Notes: generated by a model not told the origin, from the sequence alone. A stretch of 64,000 nucleotides of DNA from Rhizobiaceae bacterium (GCA_016742175.1 JACVCH010000004.1:1-64000); one strand, 5' to 3'. Counted from the first letter of the stretch, positions 7,567 to 15,875 are shown. Made by a program: numbers and translations.

Positions 7567-8703
7567 ATGAGTGAGAATGCCAGCGCAGCGGTCACAAAAT
7601 CCGGCTGGAGCGAAGCGTGGGAGAGGGCGCTTGGTCGCGTCAGCGAAACCAGCGCCATGGCGCTCGACGGCTTCCCGCATTATGGCGACCCGGAGACCGG
7701 AAAATGGACGACAACGCCCGACGCCTTCTGGACCGGCGGCTTCTGGATCGGCGAGCTCTGGCTTGCGGCGCATGCAACCGGCGACGAGACGTTCCAAGAG
7801 CAGGCGGCGATCTGGCTGAAGCGGCTCGAACCGCGCATCGAAAGCCGCACCGTCTTCCGCGGCTTCCTCTTCTATTACGGTGCGGTGACCGGCGCGATCC
7901 TGCACAATGACAGCACCGCCGGCCGCTTCGCCGCCCGGGCAGCGCAGTCGCTCGCCGAGCAATTCGACGAGACCGCCGGCCTCATCCCGCTCGGCTCGCA
8001 AGCCGAGGAGGCCCACAGCGTCGGCGACGGCGAAGCGAATATCGACGGGCTGCCGGCAACGCCGTTGATGCTCTGGGCCGCCCAGCATCTCAAGGACGAT
8101 GACATGCGCGAGCTGGCGCTCCGCCACGCAAGGCGCAGCGGCGAGTTCTTCATCCGGCCAGATGGCGGGGTGATCCAGTCGGCGAGCTTCGACAACAGGA
8201 CGGGCGAGGTCACGCGCCGCTACACCCACAAGGGCTACAGCGACAGCTCGATCTGGACCCGCGCCCAAGCCTGGGCGATGCTCGGCTACGCGCTGAGCGC
8301 GGGCATCGAGCCGGGGGAACCATGGCTTCTGGAGCGCGCCACGCAGGTCGCGGACTGGTGGCTCGATCACGTGCCGGCCGACCACGTCGCCTATTGGGAT
8401 TTCGATGCGCCGGTGACGCCCGAGACGAAGCGCGACAGCTCCGGCACGGCGATCGCCGCCGCTGCACTCCTGAAGCTCGCTGCGATCCATCCGGATCGCG
8501 CCAAGGCGGAAGGCTACCGCACCGCCGCCCGCGCCGCCACGGCAGCGCTGGTCGAGCGGCACCTGCGCCCCAACGGCATCCTCGGCGATGGCTGCTTCGA
8601 CCCGAAGAACAACAAGGCCGTCGCCAACGAGTTGATCTGGGGCGACTATTTCCTGCTCGAATGCCTGGCAAAGCTGAGCGGCCGCCTCGCCATGGAGTTC
8701 TGA
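7567..8703 (+). CDS. GH88-like unsaturated glucuronyl hydrolase family protein
   Basis: The 378-residue protein looks like an alpha/alpha-barrel GH88 protein, with many W-rich helices (FWTGGFWIGELWLAA) and the hallmark GYSDSSIWTRAQAWAML. GH88 enzymes cleave unsaturated uronic acids from oligosaccharides by hydrating the 4,5 double bond, using two aspartates. D160 in NIDGLPATPLMLWAA sits where the second one is expected. The first, normally in an HD(L/I)GF motif, seems to be replaced, since the matching stretch reads VFRGFLF. There is no signal peptide, so it is cytoplasmic. AAGGAG precedes the ATG. Its place behind a CoA-transferase is odd, and the true substrate may not be a classical unsaturated uronide. 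Confidence 0.75.
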   Translation: MSENASAAVTKSGWSEAWERALGRVSETSAMALDGFPHYGDPETGKWTTTPDAFWTGGFWIGELWLAAHATGDETFQEQAAIWLKRLEPRIESRTVFRGFLFYYGAVTGAILHNDSTAGRFAARAAQSLAEQFDETAGLIPLGSQAEEAHSVGDGEANIDGLPATPLMLWAAQHLKDDDMRELALRHARRSGEFFIRPDGGVIQSASFDNRTGEVTRRYTHKGYSDSSIWTRAQAWAMLGYALSAGIEPGEPWLLERATQVADWWLDHVPADHVAYWDFDAPVTPETKRDSSGTAIAAAALLKLAAIHPDRAKAEGYRTAARAATAALVERHLRPNGILGDGCFDPKNNKAVANELIWGDYFLLECLAKLSGRLAMEF

Positions 8704-8815
8704 GGGCGATCTAAAGCTACCGAAGCAGACAGCAATGCAGGTTCGACGAAGGTGGTATCGGGCTCCCGCAGCCGCTTTCGCCGCAGGCGGGCGGCGGGTC
8801 GAGGCGACGACCTAT

Positions 8816-8896
8816 CCGCTCTCCTTCTTCTACAATCGCACCACGGCTGTTTCTTCTCAGCGGTCTCCTCTGTCCACCCGCATGATGACGATCTAG
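8816..8896 (+). pseudogene. Possible 3' remnant of a coding sequence
   Basis: Between the GH88-like gene and the convergent cyclodeaminase (8704-8938) one plus-strand frame reads VEATTYPLSFFYNRTTAV and on to a TAG at 8894-8896, with no start and no ribosome-binding site. It looks more protein-like than the other frames, so it may be the tail of a deleted gene. I could not identify it. The rest of the 235-bp gap holds no clear gene or strong terminator. Confidence 0.2.
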
Positions 8897-8938
8897 CGGG
8901 GCACAAAGTGCCGCACAATGATCGCCGTCCGCAAGCGC

Positions 8939-9991
8939 CTATCCGTCCGCTTGCGCGCGCAGGAGCATGCCGAACAGATCGCGCGGCTCGTCGGGGTCTG
9001 CCAGAAGGTCGAGATTGTCGTACAGCCCCGTTTCCGCGAGACGGTCGCGCACGTAGCGCAGTGCGGAGAAGTCTTCGATGGCGAAGCCGACCGAGTCGAA
9101 CAGCGTGATCTCATCGGCACTGGTGCGACCCGGTGCAGCGCCCGTCATGACCTCCCAGAGTTCGGTGACCCGGTAGTCGGCCGGCAATTGCTGAATCTCG
9201 CCCTCGATGCGGGTCTGCGGCGGGTACTCCACGAAGATCGCCGAGCGCAGCAGGATGTCCCTGTGAAGTTCGGTCTTGCCGGGGCAGTCGCCGCCGACGG
9301 CATTGATGTGAACGCCGGCGCCAACCATGTTGTCGGTCAGGATCGTCGCATATTGCTTGTCCGCCGTGACCGTCGTGATGATGTCGGCGCCTTCGACGGC
9401 CTCCTGTCCGCTGGCGCAGATCGCGACATCGAGGCCCATCCCGGCCAGGTTGCCAGCGCATTTTTCCGAAGCCGTGCGGTCGATGTCGAAAAGCCTTAGA
9501 CGATCGATGCCGAGCAACGCCTTGAACGCCACGGCTTGAAACTCGGCCTGCGCGCCATTGCCGATGATCGCCATCGTGCGGGCGTCCTTGCGGGCGAGAA
9601 GCCGTGCCGCGAGCGCCGACGTCGCAGCGGTTCGCAAGGCGGTCAGGATGGTCATTTCCGTCAGCAGCATCGGATAGCCGGAGCCGACATCGGCCAGCAT
9701 CCCGAAGGCGGTCACCGTCTGTTTGCCGGTGCGCGCGTTTTTTGGGTGGCCGTTGACGTATTTGAACCCGTACATCTGGCCGTCGCTGGTGGGCATCAGT
9801 TCGATCACGCCGTCATGGCTGTGCGAGGCCACGCGGGGCGTCTTGTCGAATTTTTCCCAGCGGCGGAAATCGTCCTCGATATAGGCGGCGAGTTCCGTCA
9901 GGAAGCGCTCGATACCCGTCGCGAGCACAAGCTTCATCATGTTGTCGACGCTGACGAAGGGCACGATCGCCAGACGCGAGGGATTGCTCAT
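8939..9991 (-). CDS. Ornithine cyclodeaminase
   Basis: The 350-residue enzyme belongs to the ornithine cyclodeaminase/mu-crystallin family, which converts L-ornithine to L-proline and ammonia using bound NAD. The Rossmann loop (AIIGNGAQAEFQ), the HINAVGGDCPGKTEL motif and the full family length support true ornithine cyclodeaminase. The ATG at 9991 has AAGGAG 7 nt upstream; a longer start is less likely. It lies 49 nt downstream of the arginase start-to-stop unit on the same strand, giving the two-step route arginine to ornithine to proline. A second, more distant family member is EutC at 20052. Confidence 0.9.
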   Translation of the reverse strand: MSNPSRLAIVPFVSVDNMMKLVLATGIERFLTELAAYIEDDFRRWEKFDKTPRVASHSHDGVIELMPTSDGQMYGFKYVNGHPKNARTGKQTVTAFGMLADVGSGYPMLLTEMTILTALRTAATSALAARLLARKDARTMAIIGNGAQAEFQAVAFKALLGIDRLRLFDIDRTASEKCAGNLAGMGLDVAICASGQEAVEGADIITTVTADKQYATILTDNMVGAGVHINAVGGDCPGKTELHRDILLRSAIFVEYPPQTRIEGEIQQLPADYRVTELWEVMTGAAPGRTSADEITLFDSVGFAIEDFSALRYVRDRLAETGLYDNLDLLADPDEPRDLFGMLLRAQADG

Positions 9992-10040
9992 TGCGGGGCT
10001 CCTTGGGCTTGCCCACAATTGCGGGCATAAGGGCGGGACC

Positions 10041-10964
10041 TCACGCGAAGCTCCGGGTCGGGCGATCCATGATGCGCCGTCCCATCAGGCTGGCGGTGAG
10101 GTCGACCATCAGCGTCGCCGTACGTCCCCGTTCGTCGAGGAACGGGTTGAGCTCCACCAAGTCGAGGCTGGTGACGAGGCCGCTGTCGCTCAGCATTTCC
10201 ATGACGAGATGCGCCTCGCGAAACGTTGCCCCGCCGGGAACGGTCGTGCCGACGGCCGGCGCGATCGCGGGATCGAGGAAATCGACGTCCAGCGAGACGT
10301 GCAGCATCCCGTTCTGTGCCTCGACGCGGTCGAGAAATGCGCGCAGCAACCTGCCGACGCCGTGCTCGTCGATGGCGCGCATGTCGTGGACGGTCACGCC
10401 CGCCGCATCGAGCGCTGTCCGCTCCGCCGGGTCCACGCTTCGCAGGCCCATCGCGCAGATGCGCTCGGGGTCGACCCGCACCGGCAGGTCGGGAAAGTAG
10501 CCGGAAAAGCCCGGCTGGCCGCTGGCATAGGCGAGCGGCACGCCATGCAGATTGCCGCTCGCGGTCGTATCCAGCGTGTGAAAATCGGCATGCGCGTCGA
10601 GCCAGAGCACGAACAGCGCCCTGCCCTTCTCCGCCGCCCGGCGCGCGACGCCCGACAGGCTGCCGGCGCTGATCGAATGGTCGCCGCCGAGGAAGATCGG
10701 CACCGCATCCGCGCAAGCCAGAAAGGCGGCATCGGAAATCGAGGTCGTCCACGCGGCGATCTCCGGCAGGAATTTCAGCGCGGCGTTGCCATGGGCAAGC
10801 GGTTTGGCGACGGCCGGTTGCACCGCGCCCCAGTCGTCGACCTCATGGCCCAGTTCCTCAAGTGTCGCGACGAGGCCAGCGGTGCGAAGCGCGCTCGGTC
10901 CCATCTCGCAGCCCATCCGGCCCGCGCCGTCCTGCACCGGCGCGCCAACGATCCTCAAACGCAT
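10041..10964 (-). CDS. Arginase
   Basis: The 307-residue protein is an arginase of the ureohydrolase family, hydrolysing L-arginine to L-ornithine and urea at a binuclear manganese centre. All three metal motifs are present: GGDHSI, DAHADFHT and SLDVDFLDP, the last followed by the family's GTTVPGG loop. I chose the ATG at 10964, which has AAGGG 8 nt upstream; a GTG at 10973 would leave no room for a ribosome-binding site. It is first in an operon with ornithine cyclodeaminase and divergent from an Lrp-type regulator, as in known rhizobial arginine-catabolic loci. Confidence 0.92.
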   Translation of the reverse strand: MRLRIVGAPVQDGAGRMGCEMGPSALRTAGLVATLEELGHEVDDWGAVQPAVAKPLAHGNAALKFLPEIAAWTTSISDAAFLACADAVPIFLGGDHSISAGSLSGVARRAAEKGRALFVLWLDAHADFHTLDTTASGNLHGVPLAYASGQPGFSGYFPDLPVRVDPERICAMGLRSVDPAERTALDAAGVTVHDMRAIDEHGVGRLLRAFLDRVEAQNGMLHVSLDVDFLDPAIAPAVGTTVPGGATFREAHLVMEMLSDSGLVTSLDLVELNPFLDERGRTATLMVDLTASLMGRRIMDRPTRSFA

Positions 10965-11030
10965 CAAAACCACCCTTCCGCCTTCTTCGGAGATTGAACC
11001 GTGGCCGGGTGGCGGAGTGAAGCGTGAAGT

Positions 11031-11059
11031 TTGGCAAGAGATGTAAAATGGCTTATCAA
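11031..11059 (+). promoter_or_regulatory. Candidate promoter of the Lrp/AsnC gene
   Basis: TTGGCA (11031-11036) and TATCAA (11054-11059) are separated by 17 nt and lie 33 bp before the Lrp-type start, in the 127-bp region between arginase and the regulator. The match is moderate. I found no clear Lrp-box palindrome, though the divergent layout makes control of arginase from this region likely. Confidence 0.4.
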
Positions 11060-11091
11060 ATCGGCAGTTTGCTCAACCGTTCTGGTCGCTC

Positions 11092-11528
11092 ATGGACTCC
11101 CTCGATCAAAAGCTCGTCACGATGCTCCGTCACGACGCCCGGCGCTCGATCTCCGACCTGGCGTCGGAACTCGGCGTCTCTCGCGCCACGGTGCGTTCGC
11201 GGATGGAGCGGCTGGAGGCGGCGGGCGACATCATCGGATATACGGTGATCCTGCGCGCCGACGCGGTCGATCAGGCCGTTCGCGGCATCATGATGATCGA
11301 GATCGAGGGGCACTCGACGGCGCGCGTCATCAAGGGGCTCGGCGGATTTCCAGACGTCTCGGCGATCCACACCACCAATGGCCGCTGGGATCTGGTGGTT
11401 GAGCTCAGCGCAAATTCATTGACGATTTCGACTCGATCCTGCGCCGCATTCGGCTTTTGCCGGGCATCACCGGCAGCGAGACCAGCCTGCTCCTGGCAAC
11501 GCCCCGCACCACCAAGGCGCGAATCTGA
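11092..11528 (+). pseudogene. Lrp/AsnC-family regulator with a 1-nt frameshift
   Basis: The frame opened by the ATG at 11092 gives a normal AsnC/Lrp winged helix (SISDLASELGVSRATVRSRMERL) and the start of the RAM ligand domain, up to GRWDLVVELSA at about residue 107. It then turns into non-family sequence and runs to a stop at 11605-11607. From 11412 the neighbouring frame reads KFIDDFDSILRRIRLLPG and on to TKARI with a TGA at 11526-11528, which is the expected end of an Lrp protein. Loss of one base within about 11410-11412 explains this. The gene is divergent from arginase and is presumably its activator. Either it is inactivated, with an altered C-terminal oligomer/ligand domain, or the sequence has an error here. 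Confidence 0.8.
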
Positions 11529-11586
11529 GCAGGTGCCGGCGGCGCATGGCCTTTGGAAAGGCTCGGCTCCCTCCTTGAAACCTGCT

Positions 11587-11620
11587 GCGACACATGTCAT
11601 TTATTGAGCGACATATGACG
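11587..11620 (+). promoter_or_regulatory. Direct repeats before the toxin-antitoxin pair (candidate operator)
   Basis: GCGACACATGTCA (11587-11599) and GCGACATATGACG (11608-11620) are direct repeats, identical at 10 of 13 positions and 21 bp apart (two helical turns), directly before the antitoxin gene. Xre-type antitoxins commonly repress their own operon through such repeats. The repeats are seen directly; the role is inferred. Confidence 0.5.
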
Positions 11621-11633
11621 CGAAAGGATGTTC

Positions 11634-12119
11634 ATGGCCGTCGCATCAAGAATGCTTCACACAATTGCAGGCAGTGGTGAGTTGCAGAAAATCGAAGCGC
11701 TGCTCGGCGGTTCGCGCGTGCTGCCTCGGCCCCTGACCAATGCGCTCGACGCACATGAAATGCTTCTGCACGGCCTGCCAACCTCGGCACTGGACCACTT
11801 GGTTGCCAACCTCGCCATCATCGGCAAGACCGAGTCCCTCGAAAAGGCCGTGGGAATGAGCCTGCGCACTTGGCAGCGGCGGAAGGACACCCCCTCCAAA
11901 CCGCTCAGCCAGGAACAGAGCGGTCGTGCGTGGAAATTCGCCGAGATCCTCGCAAAGGCAACGGACGTCTTCGGATCGCAGGTGGAAGCCGAGCAATGGC
12001 TGGAGCGTCCAGCGATTGGCCTCGACCAGCGCCGACCGATCGATCTTCTCGCAACGCCCGCCGGCGTCGAGCTTGTCGAGGATCATCTCGACCGCCTCGA
12101 ATACGGCGTCTATGCATGA
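11634..12119 (+). CDS. Xre/MbcA/ParS-type antitoxin of a RES-Xre module
   Basis: The 161-residue protein has the layout of RES-linked antitoxins: an N-terminal Xre-like helical region (about residues 50-90, with ALDHLVANLAIIGKTESLEKAVG and SLRTWQRRK) and a C-terminal toxin-binding DUF2384-type domain containing WKFAEILAKATDVFGS, a glutamate-tryptophan pair and RRPIDLLATPAG. That last stretch is the signature of the MbcA/ParS/Xre group. The ATG at 11634 has AAAGGA 5 nt upstream; an ATG at 11628 overlaps that site. The stop overlaps the toxin start by 4 nt. It neutralises the RES toxin and probably represses the operon. Confidence 0.85.
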   Translation: MAVASRMLHTIAGSGELQKIEALLGGSRVLPRPLTNALDAHEMLLHGLPTSALDHLVANLAIIGKTESLEKAVGMSLRTWQRRKDTPSKPLSQEQSGRAWKFAEILAKATDVFGSQVEAEQWLERPAIGLDQRRPIDLLATPAGVELVEDHLDRLEYGVYA

Positions 12120-12622
12120 CATTGCTGCCGATCGCGCTTGGCGGGACCGAGTTGGTCGCGTGGCGGCTCGATCATGCAGTCCACGCGCCGACATGGGATA
12201 GTGGAGAGGGCGCCTATCGGGTTGGCGGCCGCTGGAACAGCAAGGGGGTTCGCGCAGTCTACTGCTCGCTCGACCCGGCGACGGCAGTGCTTGAGGTCGC
12301 GGTCCACAAGGGGTTCCGGGCGTTCGACACGGTGGCACACGTATTGACGGCTGCCGTCATCACCGAACCCGGCGACGTCCATGTCGTCGACCCGGCACGC
12401 GTACCCAATCCAAACTGGCTGCGCCCCGGCATTCCCGGCGCAGGCCAGCAGGCTTTCGGCGACGATCTGCTTCGACGCCACCGTCTCATTGCGATCCCGA
12501 GCGCCGTCTCGCCGCATAGCTGGAACCTGATTTTTCTCGCGGGTGCCGCAGCGGGCGCCTATGCCTTGAAGTTCCAGGAGAATTTTGCCCTCGATACGCG
12601 GCTGCACCCGCCCGCGACATGA
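12116..12622 (+). CDS. RES-domain toxin (NAD-degrading family)
   Basis: The 168-residue protein carries the three conserved residues that name the RES family: R39 in the GGRWN motif, E60 in AVLEVAVHKG and S129 in IPSAV. The fold resembles ADP-ribosyltransferases. Characterised relatives deplete NAD+ (MbcT) or ADP-ribosylate a metabolic enzyme (ParT), stopping growth. The ATG overlaps the antitoxin stop (ATGA), typical of coupled toxin-antitoxin genes. The pair sits between two catabolic modules on an apparently mobile segment and may stabilise the replicon or island. Confidence 0.88.
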   Translation: MTLLPIALGGTELVAWRLDHAVHAPTWDSGEGAYRVGGRWNSKGVRAVYCSLDPATAVLEVAVHKGFRAFDTVAHVLTAAVITEPGDVHVVDPARVPNPNWLRPGIPGAGQQAFGDDLLRRHRLIAIPSAVSPHSWNLIFLAGAAAGAYALKFQENFALDTRLHPPAT

Positions 12623-12679
12623 TGGCCCGGAGATTGCGTCGCTGCAATCTCACAGCTCGCGGGCGGTCTTGATTGTGCT

Positions 12680-13384
12680 CTAGATGCTCGCTTCCGCGGC
12701 CCGGCGGATGCGGCGGAAGCTCATGGCGATGTGGGCGCGGCGGACGTGGCCGGCGGCGACGAGGTCGCTGTGCTCGACAGCCTCGGTGATGTCGGCGACT
12801 TCGCGCTGGAAGGTGACGAACTCGTTCTTCAGGAGTTCGTCGAAGCTTTCGAGGCGCGCGGCGGTTTTCAGCCAGATGCGCGCCGTCTGGTAGTAGAGGC
12901 GCTCGCTGATCGCCCGCAGCGGCTCGTTCGTCGTCAGCGCGGTGAAGAGGTGGAAGAACTCCATGTTGATGCGCGAGAATTCGCGCGGGTCTCCCTCCTT
13001 GACGAGCAGGTCGCAGCGCGCGCGCATGTCCCGGAAGCGGGCGACGAGCGCGGCGTCGACCGTCACCGGCGACAGCTTGCCGACGAGTTCGGCAAGCTCG
13101 ATGCGAAGCTCGTAGACCTGCGCGAGTTCGTCGACGTCGATGTCCGTGACGATCGTGCCGACGCCGTGGACCGAGCGCAGCAGGCCTTCGGCCTCAAGCT
13201 TTACGAGGACGCGCCGGACCGGCGTGCGCGAGACGCCGAATTCCTCGGCCAAATCTTCCTCGCGCAGGCGGCTGCCGGGGGCGTAGTCGAGCATGCAGAT
13301 GCGGGTTCGAAGCGCCTGGTAGATGCGCTCGAACCGTCCGCGCACGCCCTCGTCAGCCGGCTTGGCGGCGCCGGCGTCGGCCAT
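12680..13384 (-). CDS. GntR-family regulator (FCD subfamily) of the ectoine locus
   Basis: The 234-residue protein has an N-terminal winged helix (about residues 15-75, with RLREEDLAEEFGVSRTPVRRVL) and a C-terminal all-helical FCD ligand domain. It is last in the leftward operon doeA, M20 deacetylase, gntR, starting 21 nt after the deacetylase stop. No good ribosome-binding site is visible at the ATG at 13384, so it is probably read by coupling; an in-frame ATG at 13465 inside the deacetylase gene is the alternative. It probably binds the TGTG(C/T)ACAAC sites at 15808-15819 and 15899-15914. Most known ectoine loci use the MocR-type regulator EnuR instead. Confidence 0.82.
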   Translation of the reverse strand: MADAGAAKPADEGVRGRFERIYQALRTRICMLDYAPGSRLREEDLAEEFGVSRTPVRRVLVKLEAEGLLRSVHGVGTIVTDIDVDELAQVYELRIELAELVGKLSPVTVDAALVARFRDMRARCDLLVKEGDPREFSRINMEFFHLFTALTTNEPLRAISERLYYQTARIWLKTAARLESFDELLKNEFVTFQREVADITEAVEHSDLVAAGHVRRAHIAMSFRRIRRAAEASI

Positions 13385-13404
13385 GGGGGCGAAGCTCGCG
13401 TGTC

Positions 13405-14580
13405 TCAGTTTCCTGACTTTCCTTTTGTGAGGGAGTGCTGCAGCTTGTCCAGCATTTCCAGGCACGCGGCAAGCTGGCCGATCTCGATGAATTCGTCGGG
13501 CTTGTGCGCCTGCGCGATCGAGCCGGGGCCGCAGATCACCGAGGAGATGCCGATCTCCTGGAACAATCCGGCCTCGGTGCCGAACGAAACGACCTCTGCC
13601 TCGTGGTTGCCCGTCAGTTCGAAGACGATGTCGCGCGCCTCGGACTGCGAGACCGGCAGAAGCCCGCGCACCTCGCCGATCACGTGGGTGACGATCAAGG
13701 CGTCCCTACACACGTGCCGCATGGCCGGCAGAAGCTCCTCGTCGACATAGGCGCCGAGCTGGCGCTTGACGTGGTCGCTGTCGTCGGTGTGGACAGGGCG
13801 CATTTCCCATTCCACCGAACATTGGCCGGCGATGGTGTTTCGCGCATTGCCACCGGCGATGCGGCCGACCTGCACCGTCGTCCAGGGCGGGGTGAAGCGG
13901 CTGCCAGCGGGTGCGCGGCCCTTCAGTTCCTCTCCGAGCGCCATCAGCCGCGAGATGTAGCGGACGGCGTACTCGACGGCGTTGACGCCCTTGTCGGGCT
14001 GCGAGCCGTGGCCCTCCAGCCCGGTGAACTCCGTCGTGTATTCGTAGCAACCCTTGTGGCCCTCGATCACGCCCATCAGGGTCGGCTCGCCGATGATGGC
14101 GGCGGCCGGCCGCAGGCCCGCCTTGGCGAGTTCGTCGACCAGCGCGCGGGCGCCGAGGCAGCCGACCTCCTCGTCATAGGTGAAAGCGAAATGAAGCGGC
14201 CGGGCAAGGTCGAGCGCGGCAAAGCGCGGCGCGACGGCAAGGCACGCGGCAATGAAGCCCTTCATGTCGCAGGTGCCGCGCCCGTAGAGCCGGCCGTCGC
14301 GCTCGCTCATGGCGAACGGATCGCTCGTCCAGTCCTGTCCCTCGACCGGGACGACGTCGGTGTGGCCCGACAGGACCACGCCGCCATCGCGCTCTGGCCC
14401 AATCGTGGCGAAGAGGTTGGCCTTGGTGCCGCTCGCGTCGAGCGACACCGAAAGCTTTGCGCCAGCGCTGGACAGGAGGTCGCCCGCATAGGTGATGAGC
14501 TGCAGGTTGCTGTCCGCCGAGATCGTCGGAAAGGCGATGAGGTCGGCGAGGATCGCCTTCGTGCGGGCAAGGTCGTCCAC
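13405..14580 (-). CDS. M20-family N-acetyl deacetylase (ArgE-like), probable DoeB replacement
   Basis: The 391-residue protein is closest to acetylornithine deacetylase ArgE. It shows the metal motifs of the M20 family: SGHTDVVPV, GRGTCDMKG, and TYDEEVGCLGA, which carries the catalytic glutamate pair. A dimerisation-domain motif (EGHGSQPDKGVNAVEYA) and a C-terminal FGTEAGLF loop follow. It begins 4 nt after doeA. In ectoine breakdown DoeA yields N-acetyl-L-2,4-diaminobutyrate, which DoeB, of the unrelated aspartoacylase-like (M14) family, deacetylates. No DoeB is present, and acetyl-diaminobutyrate is one carbon shorter than acetylornithine, so this enzyme very likely fills that step. Function by context, family by sequence. 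Confidence 0.85.
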   Translation of the reverse strand: MDDLARTKAILADLIAFPTISADSNLQLITYAGDLLSSAGAKLSVSLDASGTKANLFATIGPERDGGVVLSGHTDVVPVEGQDWTSDPFAMSERDGRLYGRGTCDMKGFIAACLAVAPRFAALDLARPLHFAFTYDEEVGCLGARALVDELAKAGLRPAAAIIGEPTLMGVIEGHKGCYEYTTEFTGLEGHGSQPDKGVNAVEYAVRYISRLMALGEELKGRAPAGSRFTPPWTTVQVGRIAGGNARNTIAGQCSVEWEMRPVHTDDSDHVKRQLGAYVDEELLPAMRHVCRDALIVTHVIGEVRGLLPVSQSEARDIVFELTGNHEAEVVSFGTEAGLFQEIGISSVICGPGSIAQAHKPDEFIEIGQLAACLEMLDKLQHSLTKGKSGN

Positions 14581-14584
14581 CGGG

Positions 14585-15769
14585 TTAATCCTTGACGTAG
14601 AGCTCGCGCGGCCGGTCGCACAGGCACTCCGCCGCGCCGCCGTCGCGGATCAGGATGCTCTCGGTGATCTCCAGCCCCCAATCATCCATCCAGATGCCGG
14701 GCATGAAGTGGAAGGTCATCCCGGCCTCCAGCACGGTCTCGTCCTCCTTGCGGAACGAGATCGTGCGCTCGCCCCAGTCCGGCGGATAGGAAATGCCGAT
14801 CGGGTAGCCGCAGCGCGCGTCGCGCTTGATGCCGGCCTTCAGGAGCGCATCGTGCAGCGCATTGGCGACATCGCAGGCGCGGTTGCCGGGTCGGGCGGCC
14901 TCGAGGCCCGCATTCAATCCCTCAACCAGCGCCTTGCTGGCATCGACGAGATGCTGCGGCGGCTTGCCGAGGAAAACGGTCCGGCAGAACGGCGCGTGGT
15001 AGCGGCGGTAGCAGCCCGAAATCTCGAAGAAGGTCGCCTGGCCGGCGGCGAGCGGGCGCCCGTCCCAGGTCAAATGCGGCGCGGCGGCGTCCGTTCCGCT
15101 CGGCAGCATCGGCACGATCGCGGCATAGTCGCCCCAATGACCGTCGGCGCCGCGGATGGCGTCGCGGTAGATTTCGGCGACAAGTTCGTTCTTGGCCATG
15201 CCGGGCTCGATGCGCTCGACGATGCCGTCGATGACCGCCTCCGAGATGCGCGCGGCGCGCCGCATGAAGACGATCTCCTCGTCGGACTTGACCGTGCGCT
15301 GCCAGTTGACCAGCCCGGTCGCGTCGACGAGCTGCGCGTTCGGCAGTTCCTTCGTGAGCGTGATGTAGGCCTTGGCGGAGAAATAATAGTTCTCCAGTTC
15401 GAGCCCGATCTTCTTGGCCGCGAAGCCCTCGCGCGTCAGGATCGCCGCGAGGTCCTGCATCGGATGGCGGACCGTCGACTGGATGTACTGCTCGCCATAG
15501 GGCTGGATGCAATCGGGCCCCATCCAGACGGTGCGCAGCGCGCCGTTGCCGTCCTGCGCGCGCCCCCACCAGATCGGGTCGCGGTCATGAAAGACGACGA
15601 CACCCTGGTGGACGTAGAACGACCAGCCGTCATAGCCGGTGATCCAGGCCATGTTGGAGGGGTCTTCGACGAACAGCACGTCGACCCCCCTCGCCTCCAT
15701 CGCGCTGCGGACCTTGGCGAGCCGCCGCGCATATTCGTTTCGCGAAAAGGGCAATTCCACAGCAAGCAT
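14585..15769 (-). CDS. doeA: Ectoine hydrolase DoeA
   Basis: The 394-residue protein has a creatinase-type N-terminal domain and a pita-bread M24 domain. It matches DoeA/EutD closely from memory: NMAWITGYDGWSFYVHQ, ENYYFSAKAY, DATGLVNWQRTVKS, PHLTWDGRPL and the end EITESILI. DoeA opens the ectoine ring to N-acetyl-diaminobutyrate. Relatives annotated as Xaa-Pro aminopeptidases are less likely, given those motifs and the surrounding ectoine genes. It is first in the leftward operon and divergent from ehuB, with GntR-type sites between them. Confidence 0.93.
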   Translation of the reverse strand: MLAVELPFSRNEYARRLAKVRSAMEARGVDVLFVEDPSNMAWITGYDGWSFYVHQGVVVFHDRDPIWWGRAQDGNGALRTVWMGPDCIQPYGEQYIQSTVRHPMQDLAAILTREGFAAKKIGLELENYYFSAKAYITLTKELPNAQLVDATGLVNWQRTVKSDEEIVFMRRAARISEAVIDGIVERIEPGMAKNELVAEIYRDAIRGADGHWGDYAAIVPMLPSGTDAAAPHLTWDGRPLAAGQATFFEISGCYRRYHAPFCRTVFLGKPPQHLVDASKALVEGLNAGLEAARPGNRACDVANALHDALLKAGIKRDARCGYPIGISYPPDWGERTISFRKEDETVLEAGMTFHFMPGIWMDDWGLEITESILIRDGGAAECLCDRPRELYVKD

Positions 15770-15807
15770 AGAACCTCCAAGCGCCAGCGGCGCACACCGA
15801 CACGATC

Positions 15808-15819
15808 ATGTGTACAACT
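15808..15819. promoter_or_regulatory. GntR-type operator, doeA-proximal
   Basis: CATGTGTACAAC shares TGTG(C/T)ACAAC with the perfect palindrome at 15899-15914 and lies about 40 bp before doeA. It fits the GntR-family core GT-N-AC. It probably controls the doeA-deacetylase-gntR operon. The match is shorter than at the other site. Confidence 0.5.
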
Positions 15820-15875
15820 AAATCGTCGTCGGGCGATTTGGTAGCGGAATTTCGGCTCCAAGCCAGAAAATTCCG

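Noticed and set aside
303-11054. A 14-bp identity, ATGTAAAATGGCTT, at 302-315 and 11041-11054.
   Set aside because: A few such matches are expected by chance in 64 kb, and the flanks do not match, so I do not call a repeat.
14585-15769. Xaa-Pro aminopeptidase.
   Set aside because: The M24 fold fits, but the specific motifs and the surrounding ehu/eut/doe genes point to ectoine hydrolase DoeA.
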